NCBI RefSeq assembly: GCF_002632585.1
Contig: NZ_NIBV01000002.1
Location: 1,816,561 to 1,880,560, forward strand
Direction: 5' to 3'
From: Xenorhabdus szentirmaii DSM 16338
GTDB taxonomy: Bacteria; Pseudomonadota; Gammaproteobacteria; Enterobacterales; Enterobacteriaceae
DNA: 64,000 nt
Part shown: positions 63,376 through 64,000 of the stretch, one piece after another
Position numbering within the stretch: the stretch's first letter is position 1
Layout: every line of letters begins with the position of its first letter
Made by a program: the position numbers and the translations under genes
Notes under the pieces: generated by a model
What the model saw: only the letters and a program-made list of their open reading frames with translations
The model's database searches: none
What the model was told of the DNA's origin: nothing

Positions 63376-63918
63376 TTAAAAACTCACACCCGCACCAACA
63401 TAAAAACCATCGGAAACTTTATTGCTCTGGTGATCGCCCTTCCCTTTTATATCAATGATGCGATAACCCGCGTTGATATTCAGGGGCTTGAAAAATGTAT
63501 AACGAACTCCCCCTGCCGCCTCAGTATAAGAATCTACTCTTGTTGTTAACCCTGATGGAGCGCCATAAGCCTCACCATACAGGGACAGGGAGGGTGTTAC
63601 CGCCCAGCTAAGACCGGCACCGGCAGCGAGTGCTGCACCATCTTTTCCCTCTTTGGGAGACAGATAAAGTGCTTTGCCACCAATCATTGCCGTTAATGGC
63701 CCGATGGGAACACCAAACGACGTACCCAGACTGCCGGTTTGACCATGATGATCACTACGGGTCCAATTCCCACTGAAGGATAACCCCGCGTCTTTATCAC
63801 CAATTCCCACGGATGTGCTTGTATTGTGCTTGCCTACTTGCGCGTCGACAGAAATCGCATTTGCTGTGCCCGTTACAAAGAGCAAACTGGCTACGCTGAC
63901 AGCAATAAAACCTTTCAT
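63376..63918 (-). CDS. yfaZ: YfaZ family outer-membrane protein
   Basis: 180 residues, E. coli YfaZ length. Signal peptide MKGFIAVSVASLLFVTGTANA cleaved before ISVDAQVG; the rest is a beta-barrel pattern with LGLSFSGNW-like strands (AGLSFSGNWTRSDHHGQTGS), GAGLSWAVTPSLSLYGEAYGAP and the C-terminal aromatic FYVGAGVSF. Function not well established. Converges on tyrP. Confidence 0.92.
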   Translation of the reverse strand: MKGFIAVSVASLLFVTGTANAISVDAQVGKHNTSTSVGIGDKDAGLSFSGNWTRSDHHGQTGSLGTSFGVPIGPLTAMIGGKALYLSPKEGKDGAALAAGAGLSWAVTPSLSLYGEAYGAPSGLTTRVDSYTEAAGGVRYTFFKPLNINAGYRIIDIKGKGDHQSNKVSDGFYVGAGVSF

Positions 63919-64000
63919 ACTCTTATCCCTTTCAAATGGGTGAATATCACTATGATCTCAAATCATGACGAACCTAAAATCATTACGGTCTGAGTTATTG
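63919..64000. other. Start of the region upstream of yfaZ
   Basis: AT-rich, contains AAGGGATAAGAGT-type ribosome site of yfaZ on the minus strand; the gene beyond is outside the window. Confidence 0.4.

Overview
The window is a chromosomal segment of an AT-rich enterobacterium, most likely Xenorhabdus or a close Morganellaceae relative such as Photorhabdus. The core block yfaE-nrdB-nrdA / ubiG / gyrA / rcsC / rcsB-rcsD, followed by tRNA-Ser, tRNA-Thr, tyrP and yfaZ, has Enterobacterales gene content with near-E. coli protein sequences. The accessory genes are of types common in insect and nematode symbionts (a chitin-type LPMO, Ail/OmpX, small secreted peptides). The genus is an inference; no 16S rRNA is present.

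Bases 1-12,720: the end of an ABC-F ATPase, then a very AT-rich accessory locus of two converging units. The plus unit is an ArsH-like flavoprotein, a cytoplasmic beta-propeller protein and an M32 carboxypeptidase. The minus unit starts with an unlisted 18-residue peptide gene (12,662-12,718, strong ribosome site), then a perfect 13-bp hairpin, then nine tightly packed genes: TPR protein, VOC protein, TauD-type dioxygenase, aldo/keto reductase, second VOC-like protein, amidohydrolase-like protein and a three-gene ABC-2 exporter. The layout looks like an undescribed peptide-derived (RiPP-like) or small-molecule pathway.

Bases 13,458-25,199: an amidase, then a GC-richer four-gene minus operon: ClpB-like AAA+ ATPase, radical-SAM protein of the NrdG type, a 2113-residue zinc-ribbon / degenerate kinase / SF1 helicase / VSR-like nuclease fusion, and a coiled-coil protein. 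It has the architecture of a conflict or defence system, reminiscent of but different from Mokosh.

Bases 25,200-46,740 are a mosaic: a racemase, several small secreted or membrane peptides, LoiP, a HAD phosphatase, a radical-SAM (viperin-like, frameshifted) / deoxynucleoside kinase / NudI operon, a DUF2971 protein, YaiI, a frameshifted secreted-protein locus with a TA repeat, two paralogues carrying a Tad2-like (DUF2829) domain, a CNT nucleoside transporter, an LPMO, a GH24 lysozyme, a hairpin-rich IS200/IS605-type relic, Ail, a GST and a leaderless AmiD-type amidase. Gene remnants and dispersed repeats show repeated turnover here.

Bases 46,997-63,918 are conserved core: ribonucleotide reductase with its ferredoxin, ubiquinone methyltransferase, gyrase A, the Rcs phosphorelay, two tRNAs, the tyrosine permease with TyrR boxes, and YfaZ.
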